A stretch of DNA of 46,432 nucleotides from Nocardia fusca NBRC 14340 (GTDB lineage Bacteria > Actinomycetota > Actinomycetes > Mycobacteriales > Mycobacteriaceae). The stretch is taken from the NCBI RefSeq assembly GCF_001618425.1, contig NZ_BDCU01000007.1, positions 1 to 46,432 on the forward strand, written 5' to 3'. The notes under the pieces are model-generated. The model saw nothing but the letters and a program-made list of their open reading frames with translations. It had not been told where the DNA came from and did not search any database. This document shows positions 1-10,646 of this stretch, piece after piece. Position numbers and translations under genes: made by a program. Every line of letters begins with the position of its first letter. Position 1 is the first letter of the stretch.

Positions 1-79
1 ACCACGGATGCCGACCACTCGGAGGAGACGAAAGGTGTGAACGGACGTGCGCGTCGACCGGATCGGGCGGACAGCGGGT

Positions 80-1045
80 TCACTGTGGTCTCGTCCCGTT
101 CGGGCTGCTCGGCAGCGGCTGCCGAGGTTCCGGGGTCACGAGGTCGGCGTCCGGGTGGCCGTCGAGCCGGGCTCCCAATCGGACGGGGGCGTTGTCGATC
201 AGCCGGGTGGTGCCGACGCGGGCCGCGACGAGCAGCCGGGCGTTGCCGGATTCCGGGGCGGGGCCCAGGTCGGCGGCGCGCAGTTCGAGGTAGTCGAGTT
301 CGATCTCCGGAGCGGCGGCCAGAACCGCGTGCGCGGCCTCCAGTACCGCGTCCGCGCCGGCCGCCCCGGACCGCGCGCCGGCCAGTAGCGCGGCGGACAG
401 CGTGGTCGCGAGTTCGCGCCGGCCGGGATCGAGGTAGCGGTTGCGTGAGGAGAGCGCCAGGCCGTCGGATTCGCGCACGGTCGGCACCGCCACGATCTTC
501 ACGTCGAAGTTCAGGTCGCGGACCATCTGGCGGATCAGCGTGAGTTGCTGGTAGTCCTTCTCACCGAAGAATGCCTCGTGTGGGCGCACGATCTGCAGCA
601 GTTTGGCCACCACGGTGAGCATCCCGGCGAAATGGGTCGGCCGGGAGGCGCCCTCGAGGTCGGCGCCGGCCGGTCCGGGCTGCACGGTCGTCCGTGGGCC
701 CTCCGGATACATATCCGCCACGCTCGGCGCGAAGACCAGGGCCACTCCCTCGCCGCGCAGCAACTCCACGTCGGCGTCGAGGGTGCGGGGGTAGCTGTCC
801 AGGTCCTCGCCGGCGCCGAACTGCAGCGGGTTGACGAAGATGGACACCACCACGATCTGGTTGGTCCGCTTGGCGCGGCGCACCAGTTCGAGATGGCCTT
901 CGTGCAGGGCGCCCATGGTGGGCACCAGGCCGACGGTGCGCCCGCTGCCGCGCAGCGCGCGAACGACTTTGCCGAGCACGGCCGGATCGTGCTGCACGGT
1001 GAGTTCGCCGGCGCGGTACGCACCGCGCAGGGCCGGGTCCGTCAT
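80..1045 (-). CDS. panC: Pantothenate synthetase (pantoate--beta-alanine ligase)
   Basis: Cytosolic enzyme that condenses pantoate and beta-alanine with ATP in vitamin B5/CoA biosynthesis. The 321-residue product is close to the usual length of about 280-310, with a modest N-terminal extension and a Pro/Ser-rich C-terminal tail. The HIGH-type nucleotide-binding motif MGALHEGH is at residues 44-51, FGEKDYQQL lies near 165 and SSRN near 200, as expected for the family. ATG start at 1045 preceded by a strong AAGGAGG on the minus strand. Last gene of the folate/pantothenate run in this window. Its ATG overlaps (ATGA) the stop of a repeat-derived mini-ORF, so translation may be coupled to it. Positions 1-79 beyond its stop hold nothing I can support; in mycobacteria panD would follow. 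Confidence 0.97.
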   Translation of the reverse strand: MTDPALRGAYRAGELTVQHDPAVLGKVVRALRGSGRTVGLVPTMGALHEGHLELVRRAKRTNQIVVVSIFVNPLQFGAGEDLDSYPRTLDADVELLRGEGVALVFAPSVADMYPEGPRTTVQPGPAGADLEGASRPTHFAGMLTVVAKLLQIVRPHEAFFGEKDYQQLTLIRQMVRDLNFDVKIVAVPTVRESDGLALSSRNRYLDPGRRELATTLSAALLAGARSGAAGADAVLEAAHAVLAAAPEIELDYLELRAADLGPAPESGNARLLVAARVGTTRLIDNAPVRLGARLDGHPDADLVTPEPRQPLPSSPNGTRPQ

Positions 1046-1170
1046 AGAGCCTCCTTCGAAGCCGGTACCTGGGATCCATGGAGACCGCAGCGAGGGCGGA
1101 GATCGACTTCCCCCGACAGCAGCACCCGGGGTCGGCGGAGACCGCAGCGAAGGCGGAGGTGCCGTCTCAT
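1042..1170 (-). CDS. Repeat-derived mini-ORF, 42 codons, bridging to panC
   Basis: Potential small ORF starting [16 protein letters not shown] and ending [10 protein letters not shown]. It appears to be two fused repeat units: the inner unit is degenerate and lacks its own stop/start, so a second RPRCGL segment follows in frame. The start ATG overlaps the stop of the upstream mini-ORF (ATGA, 1167-1170) and has GGAGAGG 5 nt upstream. The stop TGA overlaps the panC ATG (1042-1045). Whether the peptide matters or only the act of translation does is unknown. It could also be a non-coding repeat with fortuitous reading frame, but the same stop/start geometry recurs at the folK-DUF3180 junction. 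Confidence 0.4.
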   Translation of the reverse strand: MRRHLRLRCGLRRPRVLLSGEVDLRPRCGLHGSQVPASKEAL

Positions 1171-1228
1171 TCGACCTCTCCCGACAGCAGCACCCGGGGT
1201 CGGCGGAGACCGCAGCGAAGGCGGAGGT
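1080..1228 (-). repeat. Tandem repeat array A (three copies of a 22-24 nt core)
   Basis: Core GGAGACCGCAGCGAAGGCGG (plus-strand reading, extending 4 nt further to GAGGT) occurs at 1137-1160 and 1205-1228, exactly 68 nt apart. A degenerate third copy is at 1080-1101. The spacers are nearly identical within this array and contain CCCGACAGCAGCACCCGGGG. A related core at the same 68-nt spacing, with a different spacer, forms array B at 4092-4183. The array fills the junction between the Rossmann-protein gene and panC. Confidence 0.9.
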
Positions 1229-1238
1229 ATCGCCTCAT
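1167..1238 (-). CDS. Repeat-derived mini-ORF, 23 codons
   Basis: Potential small ORF starting [16 protein letters not shown] and ending LLSGEVE. The start ATG overlaps the TGA of the upstream Rossmann-fold gene (ATGA at 1235-1238), with GGAGG from that gene's last codons 7 nt upstream. The stop overlaps the next mini-ORF start (ATGA). The peptide is basic, with a single Cys in RLRCGLR. It belongs to the same peptide family as the mini-ORFs between folK and DUF3180. Function unknown. Confidence 0.4.
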   Translation of the reverse strand: MRRYLRLRCGLRRPRVLLSGEVE

Positions 1239-2182
1239 TGATGGTCCTCCAACAGCTCGCGTAGTTCGGCGGGGGCCTGCGCCCGTTCGGCGGTACGCCG
1301 CGACAGGGCCCGGTACCCGGCGGCGATCTCGGGATCCGCCGCCGTGAGAGCCTCGAGGTGCGCGACGACGGCCGCGGTGTCGCCGCGGGCCACCGGACCG
1401 GTGAGCGCCGCCTGGCCACGGCGCAGCGCATTGTCCAGGGCGGCGGAGGCCAGCGGGGCGAGCAGGCGTTCCGGCAGGCCGCCGGGCTGATCGTCGACCG
1501 TCTGCTGGCCCAGCAGACCGGGTCCGGCCAGCGCCTGGCGCAGCGCCTCCACCGCGTCCAATACCAGCGTGACGAGATGATTGCTGCCGTGCGCGAGCGC
1601 GGCGTGATAGAGCGTGCGGTGTTCCTCGGCCACCCGGACCGGTTCGCCGCCCATTTCGATCACCAGCGACTGCGCGATGGCATAGCCGATCTCGTCGGCG
1701 GCGGTGATCCCGAAGCAGGCGTTGGCCAGGCGGGACAGGTCTTCGTCGTGGCCGGTGAAGGTCATCGCGGGATGCACGGCCAGCGGAAGCGCACCGGCTT
1801 CCCGCAGCGGGGCCAGCACACCGATGCCGTTGGCTCCGGAGGTGTGGGCCACGATCGTGCCGGGACGTACCGTGCCCGAACTCGCCAGGCCGCGGACCAG
1901 ACCGGCCAGTTCGGCGTCCGGGACGGCCAGGATCAGCAGTTCGCTGCGGGCTGCGACCTCCTCGACCGGGAGGATCTGCGATTCGGGCAGCCGGGACCGC
2001 GCGCGGCGCACCGAAGCGTCGGAGATCGCGGCGACGCCGAACACCACATGTCCGGCGCGCTCGAGCGCGGCGCCGAGGGCTGATCCCACACGTCCCGCCG
2101 AGACGATGCCTACCGTCAGTCGTGCGGGCGCTGGATCACCACTCGCGGCCGGATTGCCAGGAGTCACGCGTGGCGAGGTCAA
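1235..2182 (-). CDS. Rossmann-like/DUF2520 domain protein (Rv3603c-type)
   Basis: A 315-residue NAD(P)-binding-fold protein resembling ketopantoate or pyrroline reductases but of unassigned function. The N-terminal dinucleotide loop VGIVSAGRVGSALGAAL is at about residues 24-40. The second half matches the helical DUF2520 domain. Mycobacterial genomes carry the same gene directly upstream of panC, as here, and its position invites a role in pantothenate metabolism, but this is inference. TTG start at 2182 with AGAGGA upstream; a GTG at 2167 is an alternative. Its stop codon lies inside a repeat unit and overlaps the start of a mini-ORF. Confidence 0.88.
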   Translation of the reverse strand: MTSPRVTPGNPAASGDPAPARLTVGIVSAGRVGSALGAALERAGHVVFGVAAISDASVRRARSRLPESQILPVEEVAARSELLILAVPDAELAGLVRGLASSGTVRPGTIVAHTSGANGIGVLAPLREAGALPLAVHPAMTFTGHDEDLSRLANACFGITAADEIGYAIAQSLVIEMGGEPVRVAEEHRTLYHAALAHGSNHLVTLVLDAVEALRQALAGPGLLGQQTVDDQPGGLPERLLAPLASAALDNALRRGQAALTGPVARGDTAAVVAHLEALTAADPEIAAGYRALSRRTAERAQAPAELRELLEDHQ

Positions 2183-2299
2183 CAGTGTCCTCTCGAAGTC
2201 GTTCCAGTCCCGCGCTGCGGGTACCGGACGTTACGAGTCGAGGATAGGGCCGGCTCCGGCCGATGCGCTATGGGCGCCCCGGGTGATATATGCCGCACT

Positions 2300-3442
2300 T
2301 CAGGAGCTGCGCTGCTCCTCTTCCTGACGCAGGTTGGCCATGATCTCGGCGACCGACAGCCGCCGGTTCCCGGCGGCGTCGGACTGGGTGCGGCGGCGCC
2401 GGGAGTTCGCCGAACGGGGGAACAATTTGCCCGCCGCGGACGCGGCCGGTTCTCGGGCATCTCCGTCGAGCGCCGTGCCGTCGACGACGGGCTCGGCCGA
2501 TTCGGCGGCTACGGCGGGTGCGGGCACGGCGGCCACCGGCGGGCGGGAGTCCGGGGCCTCCCTGTCCGGCGCGGGCGGACCGTAGCAGGGTTCGTCGCGC
2601 AGCAGCGGGCTGTAGCGGTCGTCGCCGGTGTCCGGTTCGTCGTACACCTCGGTGAAGGCGTCGGCCCAGCTCGGCCCGGAGATTTCGGAATTGGGCGGCC
2701 CGTAGGGCGGATCGTCGTCGAGGCGGACGATCGCCGTTTCCGCGGTGACCGGCGCGTCGTCGGGGCTCGCGAACCGCGGCCGGCCCGGGTGGTCGGTTTC
2801 GTACACCGGGGTCACTGCCTTGCGTTCACCGGTGTCGCTCGCCGATTCGGCGGCCCCGGCTTCGGTATCGACCCAGCCGTCCGCGGCATACGACCAGCTC
2901 GCGGCGGCGTTCGCCCAGGCGTCCACGGCCCGCCGCTCACCTTCGTCGGGCCCTTGCCAGCCGGGTGCCAGCCCCGGCCGGTCCGCGGCGCCGGGCAACT
3001 CCTGGAGACGGAAGGCGGACGCGCGCAGCGCGGGCCGCTCCTCCGGCAGGTCTCCGTCGAAGAGTCGCTCCAGCTGCCGCCGCAGCACCGTCAGTTCGGC
3101 ACGCAGCGCCGCCATTTCCGTCGCGTCGGCACCCAGTTCGGAACGCACCCGCGATTCGACGCCGAGTTCGTGTTCGCGGCGGGCACTGATCTCACGCTCG
3201 AGTTCCAGTTCGTAGATACGGCGCAGATCACGCATTTTCGCCTGGTACCGGCCGGCCGCCCAGGCGCCCAGTACCGCCGCCCACAGCGCCACCACCAACC
3301 CGACCCGAATGAATTGCAGACTGTCGCTCAGAACGAGAAATACGCTGGCCACCAGACCCAGTAGAACGAGTGCGCCGAGGAAGAGCTTGCCCACATCTTC
3401 CCGGCCGCGCGCGGAAGTACTACTGCGGGACGGTGAAACCAT
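2300..3442 (-). CDS. Membrane-anchored Ala/Arg/Pro-rich protein (DUF6779-like, Rv3604c-type)
   Basis: A 380-residue protein with two adjacent predicted membrane segments (about residues 20-40 and 47-65), then a charged coiled-coil stretch (about 70-130) starting near MRDLRRIYELELEREI, and a long low-complexity tail rich in Asp, Pro and Ala. A near-C-terminal segment RRLSVAEIMANLRQEEE stands out and may be a conserved tail motif. Function unknown; mycobacteria keep a similar protein at this place in the fol operon. ATG start at 3442. About 70 nt separate it from the DUF3180 stop, so it probably belongs to the same transcript. Confidence 0.8.
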   Translation of the reverse strand: MVSPSRSSTSARGREDVGKLFLGALVLLGLVASVFLVLSDSLQFIRVGLVVALWAAVLGAWAAGRYQAKMRDLRRIYELELEREISARREHELGVESRVRSELGADATEMAALRAELTVLRRQLERLFDGDLPEERPALRASAFRLQELPGAADRPGLAPGWQGPDEGERRAVDAWANAAASWSYAADGWVDTEAGAAESASDTGERKAVTPVYETDHPGRPRFASPDDAPVTAETAIVRLDDDPPYGPPNSEISGPSWADAFTEVYDEPDTGDDRYSPLLRDEPCYGPPAPDREAPDSRPPVAAVPAPAVAAESAEPVVDGTALDGDAREPAASAAGKLFPRSANSRRRRTQSDAAGNRRLSVAEIMANLRQEEEQRSS

Positions 3443-3514
3443 GACCGCAAGGGTAGCCGCGATATTCGTCGTCGCCCAGGTCGGAAAGGGCGGGATCGAT
3501 CACGGCGATCCGGC

Positions 3515-4057
3515 CTACGACGGCGCCGGATCGTCGGTCGGATCGTCGGGGGCCCGGCAGCAGTATTCGAGCCACAGAGCGGCCACGGCAAGGGCGATAC
3601 CGGCACCGCATCCGATGAGCGCGCCCGGATAGTCCGCGTCGGCCGCCCGCAGATCCCCGCGCTGCGGGAAGATCCACAGCAGGAATCCGAGCCACACTCC
3701 GGCCACCAGCGATCCCACCTGGGCCGAGGCCTTCGCCAGCGCGAGAGCCCGGGCGACGGTGATCGGGTGCAGCTGGCGTGAATCGGCGCCGATCTGACTG
3801 TTGCTCACCCGGGTCCGGATATAGAAGCCCAGGGCGGCCTCCAGAATCGCGACCGGGTACAGCGAGGCGCCGGCGACGGTTGAGATCGGCGGGAAACTCG
3901 CGTAGGTCAGCCGTGTCGCCACCCATGCGATCACCGCCGCGATCAGGACGTTGGCCAGCAATTCCCGGATGCGGGTGGGTTTGAGCTTCATCTCCCCGCC
4001 ATCGCCGTCCCCGCCGCGACCGCCGCCGGTATCCCTACGACCACCCCCAAGACTCAT
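3515..4057 (-). CDS. DUF3180 family membrane protein (Rv3605c-type)
   Basis: A 180-residue integral membrane protein. After a Gly-rich N-terminus (SLGGGRRDTGGGRGG) comes MKLKPTRIRELL and a first hydrophobic segment, with about four membrane segments in all. I place the start at the ATG at 4057: it has GAGGGG upstream and overlaps (ATGA) the stop of a repeat-derived mini-ORF. The ATG at 3991 (MKLKP) is a shorter alternative; the open frame to 4150 only runs through repeat sequence. Conserved next to folK in mycobacteria; function unknown. Confidence 0.85.
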   Translation of the reverse strand: MSLGGGRRDTGGGRGGDGDGGEMKLKPTRIRELLANVLIAAVIAWVATRLTYASFPPISTVAGASLYPVAILEAALGFYIRTRVSNSQIGADSRQLHPITVARALALAKASAQVGSLVAGVWLGFLLWIFPQRGDLRAADADYPGALIGCGAGIALAVAALWLEYCCRAPDDPTDDPAPS

Positions 4058-4122
4058 CGAACGCCCCTCGAAGCAGGCACATGCGGTCCGCGGAGGCCGC
4101 AGCGAAGGCGGAGGTATCGCAT
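4054..4122 (-). CDS. Repeat-derived mini-ORF, 22 codons, bridging to DUF3180
   Basis: Potential small ORF starting [15 protein letters not shown] and ending PASRGVR. Its start overlaps the previous mini-ORF stop (TGATG). Its TGA lies inside the ATGA that starts the DUF3180 gene. A GAGGGG ribosome-binding-like motif precedes each ATG in the array. Function unknown; it may serve only for translational coupling. Confidence 0.42.
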   Translation of the reverse strand: MRYLRLRCGLRGPHVPASRGVR

Positions 4123-4183
4123 CATTGGACGCCCCTCGAAGCAGGCACACGCGATCCGCGGAGGCCGCAGCGAAGGCGGAGGT
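4092..4183 (-). repeat. Tandem repeat array B (68-nt unit)
   Basis: Core GGAGGCCGCAGCGAAGGCGG (extending 4 nt to GAGGT) occurs at 4092-4115 and 4160-4183, 68 nt apart. The flanking ATCATTGGACGCCCCTCGAA segment recurs at each unit edge and, diverged, at the DUF3180 start. The core is nearly identical to that of array A, while the rest of the unit is locus-specific. Confidence 0.9.
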
Positions 4184-4190
4184 ATCGCAT
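4122..4190 (-). CDS. Repeat-derived mini-ORF, 22 codons, following folK
   Basis: Potential small ORF starting [15 protein letters not shown] and ending PASRGVQ. The ATG (or an ATG 3 nt earlier) overlaps the folK TGA. It differs from the next mini-ORF only at a few residues. The last seven residues match the last seven of FolK itself, showing that the repeat unit extends into the 3' end of folK. Confidence 0.42.
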   Translation of the reverse strand: MRYLRLRCGLRGSRVPASRGVQ

Positions 4191-4744
4191 CATTGGACGC
4201 CCCTCGAAGCGGGTAGGAGTGTCAATTCCGTGCGCCGCACACCGTCGCGTTCGGCGGGGTCCAGCTCCGCCAGTAGTTCGCGCACACTGCGTTCGGTCCC
4301 GTCGACGGCCAAGGACGCGTCGGGCTCCACATCGAGCCAGGGAATCAGGACGAATGCGCGATGGTGCGCCTGCGGGTGCGGCAGGGTGAGTTCGGGGTCG
4401 GTGCTGCGCAGGGCACCGAGTCCGGAGCCGGCCCGCTCGGCGCAGGAGACGATGTCCACGTCGAGGGTCCGGGCACCCCAGCGCACCGCCCGCTCGCGCC
4501 CGGCGGCCTGTTCCAACTGCTGTCCGTGCCGGAGCCACGCACGACAGTCGTAGTCCGGGTCCTCGGCCACCAGCACAGCATTGAGGAAATCATCCTGCTC
4601 CACCCCGCCCCACGGTGCGGTGGTGTACACGGGTGATACGGCACGCACCCGCGCACCGAGCCCGGTGACGACACTGCGCAGCAGTTCGAGCCGATCCCCC
4701 ATATTCGAACCGATCGAGAGCACGGCACGCGTCACGGCGACCAC
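4190..4744 (-). CDS. folK: 2-amino-4-hydroxy-6-hydroxymethyldihydropteridine pyrophosphokinase (HPPK)
   Basis: Transfers pyrophosphate from ATP to hydroxymethyl-dihydropterin in folate synthesis. The 184-residue product has the N-terminal [10 protein letters not shown], the [10 protein letters not shown] segment and the HPPK signature region [11 protein letters not shown] followed by [18 protein letters not shown] start at 4744, overlapping the 3' end of folB by 13 nt; a second GTG three codons later is possible. The C-terminus LLPASRGVQ comes from the repeat unit of array B, so the natural end of the gene has been replaced or extended by the repeat. Operon order folE-folP-folB-folK. Confidence 0.96.
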   Translation of the reverse strand: MVAVTRAVLSIGSNMGDRLELLRSVVTGLGARVRAVSPVYTTAPWGGVEQDDFLNAVLVAEDPDYDCRAWLRHGQQLEQAAGRERAVRWGARTLDVDIVSCAERAGSGLGALRSTDPELTLPHPQAHHRAFVLIPWLDVEPDASLAVDGTERSVRELLAELDPAERDGVRRTELTLLPASRGVQ

Positions 4745-5124
4745 TGCTCCCGGCGGCCCGCGGTGACGACCCGCACATCGGCGAAGTTGTGCGGGATGGG
4801 CGCGGCCGGTTTGTGCAGCACCACCTCGACATCGGCGACACCGGGCACTTCGCGTACCCGGTCGGCGATTTCGGTGGCGACGGTTTCGATGAGATTCCGC
4901 GGCGGACCCGCCACGATCCGCACGGCCAGCTCCGCGAGCGCGCCGTAGTCGACGGTATGCGTGAGATCGTCGGTGGCCGCCGCGGCGCCGAAATCCGACC
5001 AGACGGTGAGGTCCACCACGAATTCCTGCCCGTCGCGGCGTTCGTGCTCGAAAACTCCGTGCCGGCCGAAAACCCGCAACCCCCGCAGCTCGATCCGGTC
5101 CGGGCCGGGTGCCGGTGCGCTCAC
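4732..5124 (-). CDS. folB: Dihydroneopterin aldolase
   Basis: Converts dihydroneopterin to hydroxymethyl-dihydropterin plus glycolaldehyde. The 130-residue length is typical. Seen: [19 protein letters not shown] near the N-terminus, catalytic Glu in [10 protein letters not shown], and the catalytic Lys in [14 protein letters not shown] start at 5124 overlaps the folP TGA (GTGA), indicating translational coupling within the fol operon. Confidence 0.96.
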   Translation of the reverse strand: MSAPAPGPDRIELRGLRVFGRHGVFEHERRDGQEFVVDLTVWSDFGAAAATDDLTHTVDYGALAELAVRIVAGPPRNLIETVATEIADRVREVPGVADVEVVLHKPAAPIPHNFADVRVVTAGRREQWSP

Positions 5125-6035
5125 CGCGGTGCTCCCGGCTTTTGCGCGCGACGCCAGGCCTCGGTCACGGCGAGGGCGTCCTGCGACCCACGCACATCGT
5201 GGACCCGGACGCCCCAGGCGCCGTGCCAGGCCGCGAGCGCGGAAACGGTGGCGGTGGCGGTCTCCCGGCCGGCGGGCGGGCGCGGGCCGTCACCGTCGGC
5301 CAGCAGCGACCCCAGGAACCGTTTGCGCGAGGCGCCGATCAGCACCGGGAATCCGTCGGCGACGAACCGGTCCAGGGCTGCCAGCAGCGCCCAGTTGTGC
5401 TCCGCGGTCTTCGCGAATCCGAGACCGGGATCCAGGATGATCCGGGCGGGATCGACACCCGCGTCGATCGCGTGCCGCACCTGTACCCCCAGCTCGGAAC
5501 GTACCTCGGCCACCACATCGTCATAGTGGTCGGCCGGCCCGGTGTGCCGGTAGTCCGACGCGGCCCGCCAGTGCATGAGGATCCACGGGATACCGGCGGC
5601 GGCGACGACCGCGGCCATCGCCGGGTCGGCGCGGCCGCCGGAGACATCATTGATCACCGTCACCCCGGCCGCGACGGCTGCTTCGGCAACCCGGGCCCGC
5701 ATGGTGTCGACGCTGGTCGGTATCCCGGCCGCGACCAGCCCACGCAGCACCGGCACCACCCGGTCGACCTCGGTCTCCACCTCGACGCGCACGGCGCCGG
5801 GCCGGGTCGACTCACCGCCGACGTCGATGATGTCAGCGCCCATCTCGTAGAGCCGGATACCGTGCTCGATCGCCCGCTGCGGATCGAGATAGCGGCCGCC
5901 ATCGGAGAAGGAATCGCTGGTCACGTTGACCACGCCCATCACGACACAGGAGCGGCCCGGACGTGGCTCCACGCCGGGACGCGGCCGCACCCCGGTGAGG
6001 GTCGGTACCGCCACGGCCGTGCGCTGGTCGCTCAC
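5121..6035 (-). CDS. folP: Dihydropteroate synthase
   Basis: Joins p-aminobenzoate to the activated pterin; the target of sulfonamides. From the GTG at 6035 the product has 304 residues. The family signatures are present: [42 protein letters not shown] and GASRKRFLG. The frame stays open upstream to 6155, but that part overlaps folE. The GTG at 6035 forms a GTGA overlap with the folE stop, the same geometry as folP-folB, and is chosen for that reason. Confidence 0.96.
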   Translation of the reverse strand: MSDQRTAVAVPTLTGVRPRPGVEPRPGRSCVVMGVVNVTSDSFSDGGRYLDPQRAIEHGIRLYEMGADIIDVGGESTRPGAVRVEVETEVDRVVPVLRGLVAAGIPTSVDTMRARVAEAAVAAGVTVINDVSGGRADPAMAAVVAAAGIPWILMHWRAASDYRHTGPADHYDDVVAEVRSELGVQVRHAIDAGVDPARIILDPGLGFAKTAEHNWALLAALDRFVADGFPVLIGASRKRFLGSLLADGDGPRPPAGRETATATVSALAAWHGAWGVRVHDVRGSQDALAVTEAWRRAQKPGAPR

Positions 6036-6703
6036 TTGCGCAGGATCAGGTCGAGGGCCTCGGCGCGCGAGGCCGAGCTGGTCTGCAGGATCCCGCGGAC
6101 GGCCGAGGTGGTGGTGCTGGCGCCGGGTTTCCGGATACCGCGCATGGCCATGCACAGATGTTCGGCCTCGACCACCACGATCGCGCCGCGCGGATCCAGT
6201 TTCCGCATGACCGCGTCGGCGATCTGGCTGGTGAGCCGCTCCTGCACCTGAGGGCGTTTGGCGTAGAGGTCGACCAGCCGCGCCAGTTTGGACAGCCCGG
6301 TCACCCGGCCGTGCGGGCCCGGGATATATCCGACATGGGCGACGCCGTGAAACGACACGAGGTGATGCTCACAGGTCGAGTACATCGGGATATCGCGCAC
6401 CAGGACGAGTTCCTGATGCTCCTCGTCGAAGGTGGTGTTGAGGACCGCGTCCGGTTCCACGTACAGCCCCGCGAACATTTCCCGATAAGCGCGGGCCACG
6501 CGGGCGGGGGTATCGAGCAACCCCGGCCGGTCCGGGTTCTCGCCGACCGCGAGGAGCAACTCGCGCACCGCCGCCTCGGCTCGCGGCTGATCGAAGCGTC
6601 TACCGGTGTGCAGCGCGACCAGCTCCGCGGCGGGATCGCCGCTCTCGCCCAGCTCGGCGGGGATATCGGCCGTGTAGCCGTTGGTCTGCTGATCGGTCGA
6701 CAT
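6032..6703 (-). CDS. folE: GTP cyclohydrolase I
   Basis: First committed enzyme of folate synthesis: GTP to dihydroneopterin triphosphate. From the ATG at 6703 (GGAGG upstream) it has 223 residues. Zinc and active-site motifs are visible: [34 protein letters not shown] and [12 protein letters not shown]. The open frame continues upstream to 7399 but that part lies over ftsH and is not used. It begins 76 nt after the ftsH stop on the same strand. Confidence 0.97.
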   Translation of the reverse strand: MSTDQQTNGYTADIPAELGESGDPAAELVALHTGRRFDQPRAEAAVRELLLAVGENPDRPGLLDTPARVARAYREMFAGLYVEPDAVLNTTFDEEHQELVLVRDIPMYSTCEHHLVSFHGVAHVGYIPGPHGRVTGLSKLARLVDLYAKRPQVQERLTSQIADAVMRKLDPRGAIVVVEAEHLCMAMRGIRKPGASTTTSAVRGILQTSSASRAEALDLILRK

Positions 6704-6779
6704 TCGAGGACACCTCCACATCTCGGGCCCGGCAGTACACACCGGGCGCCGAACCCCTCCGAGCGTAATCGGCGCCGGT

Positions 6780-9143
<2,364 letters not shown>

Positions 9144-9472
9144 AGAGCGTCGGCCGGGCGGCCAGTCCTTTCAGGCGTCTCCGCGTTTTGCCTAGCGATG
9201 CGTCGCTCTCGGGCGGCGCAACCCGCATCCGTTTCCGCCCGGTGGGCGGATTCGGGTGCGGACATGCCACGTTACCGCGTACGGTCTAGTCGATACATCG
9301 CGCTTCCTGACTCGTCGCAAGCCAGTAGTTCGGCTGGTGATGCAGTTCAAGAGGTAAACGGCCGGAAAACCACGGTGGTTCCCGGGGTCGTGTTCTGTGA
9401 TATCTCGTAGTGATCACAATCATGGCACGCATGTTGGACCGATGATGATCGCGTACGACCCGAGCAGGGGGT
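9144..9472. other. Divergent intergenic region between ftsH and a hypothetical gene
   Basis: No convincing ORF. It holds a perfect 7-bp inverted repeat with a 3-nt loop, TCCGCCC/GGGCGGA, at 9234-9250. An imperfect dyad TGTGAT...ATCACA lies near 9398-9420; the 11-nt spacer is too long for a standard CRP site. Promoters for both flanking genes must lie here, but I cannot place them securely. Confidence 0.5.
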
Positions 9473-10438
9473 ATGGACATAGTCGAGTTACGAACACCCA
9501 CAGCGATCGTGCGGCACGGCGAAGGGCGATTGGTCGTCCTGCGTCCCGGTGCCGACGGCGAATCCGAGAGCGACGGCGAGCGAGTCCTCGACGTCGCGGT
9601 GACCGACCTACTGGAGGTGCGACTCAGCCGGCGAGCCGACGACGCGGTGGTCATCGAGATATATCTGCGCTATCCGACCCCCGTGCTGGTCGGCGTTCCG
9701 GCCGATCGGACACCGCTGCCCGTGCTGATCGCCGAACACGATGTACCGGCGGCCGCCGGCATCGTCGCCCGCATCAACGACCAGATCCTGGCCGCGCAGC
9801 GGATCGATATCGCCGCTCCCGAGCTGATCGCGCCGCCCACCGAACAGACCGAGCACGGGCCGGTACGCGCCGATGTGGAGCGGGCGGTACGCCGGATGTC
9901 GGCGACCGGGCGGGGCGAGGCCGCGGTGGCCGATCTGGCCGGTTACGTCACCCCCGACGAATACGTGCTGGAAACCGCGAGTGTCGTCGCGCACCCGCCG
10001 GTGGGCGACGACGACCCCTGCCTGCTCACCGTGACCACGACGCGGCTGCTGCTGGTCTCGCTCGGCACCGGCGACGCATATGCTCGCGAACTGCCGATCC
10101 CCGTCATCATGCGGGCCCGCGCCACCGAGGAGGCGGTCTCGGTGGTGCAGGACGTCCGGGTGCGGGACCGCCGTCCCCTGGTGGAAGTACACGACGGCAA
10201 TACGACGATGTACTTCACCGCGATGGATCGCGCCGATTCCGAACGGCTGGCCACCGCGATCAACTTCGCCGTGCGGCTGGTCGCCGTGGACGGCGCGGCC
10301 GGTCCCGCCGATCCCAGCGTCGCGCATCTGTACTCGGAATGGGAACTTTTGGTGGAGCGGCATTCCCTGGGAATGGTCGACGACACCCAGTTCCAGCGCT
10401 ACGGCCGCGGGATTCTCCGCTCCCTTCCGGGTATCTGA
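9473..10438 (+). CDS. Hypothetical protein, actinobacterial, 321 aa
   Basis: I do not recognise a named family. The soluble 321-residue product looks like two related beta-rich halves: residues 1-110 (start MDIVELRTPTAIVRHGEGRL) and residues ~155-280 (TVTTTRLLLVSLGTGDA... ending ERLATAINFAVRLVA). The strand-rich body with a terminal helix resembles PH-like folds. The C-terminal HLYSEWELLVERHSLGMVDD resembles a short helical SHOCT-like tail, which would suit an oligomerisation or peptide-binding role (inference). ATG at 9473 with an AGCAGGGGG-type ribosome site. Divergent from ftsH. Confidence 0.7.
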   Translation: MDIVELRTPTAIVRHGEGRLVVLRPGADGESESDGERVLDVAVTDLLEVRLSRRADDAVVIEIYLRYPTPVLVGVPADRTPLPVLIAEHDVPAAAGIVARINDQILAAQRIDIAAPELIAPPTEQTEHGPVRADVERAVRRMSATGRGEAAVADLAGYVTPDEYVLETASVVAHPPVGDDDPCLLTVTTTRLLLVSLGTGDAYARELPIPVIMRARATEEAVSVVQDVRVRDRRPLVEVHDGNTTMYFTAMDRADSERLATAINFAVRLVAVDGAAGPADPSVAHLYSEWELLVERHSLGMVDDTQFQRYGRGILRSLPGI

Positions 10439-10646
10439 ACCAAGCCCGGCCGGGCCCATCGACCGGGCGGATCCATCGACCGCGCGAACGCCTCAGGGGT
10501 ATCGGATGGCCCGCCGCCACGCGGCCGTACGATATCCGTGGCTTGCGCCGGCGGCCGATCCAGGCGGACTACCCGCCACCGCTCGGGGCATCACCGGCCG
10601 AGTCGGCACGGCCGTACCCGACGAGCCGGGTCGAACCGGCACCGGT

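Noticed and set aside
1080..1228. CRISPR array
   Set aside because: The 68-nt units have a conserved core but the spacers are near-identical, copies are few, and no cas genes are present; it is an ordinary tandem repeat.
9192..9201. CTAGCGATGC, matching most of the TetR operator seen at 34.2 kb
   Set aside because: Only part of the dyad is present and no regulated gene fits; likely chance.
9398..9420. CRP site (TGTGAT...ATCACA) upstream of the 9473 gene
   Set aside because: The spacer is 11 nt, far from the 6-nt spacing of CRP-family sites.
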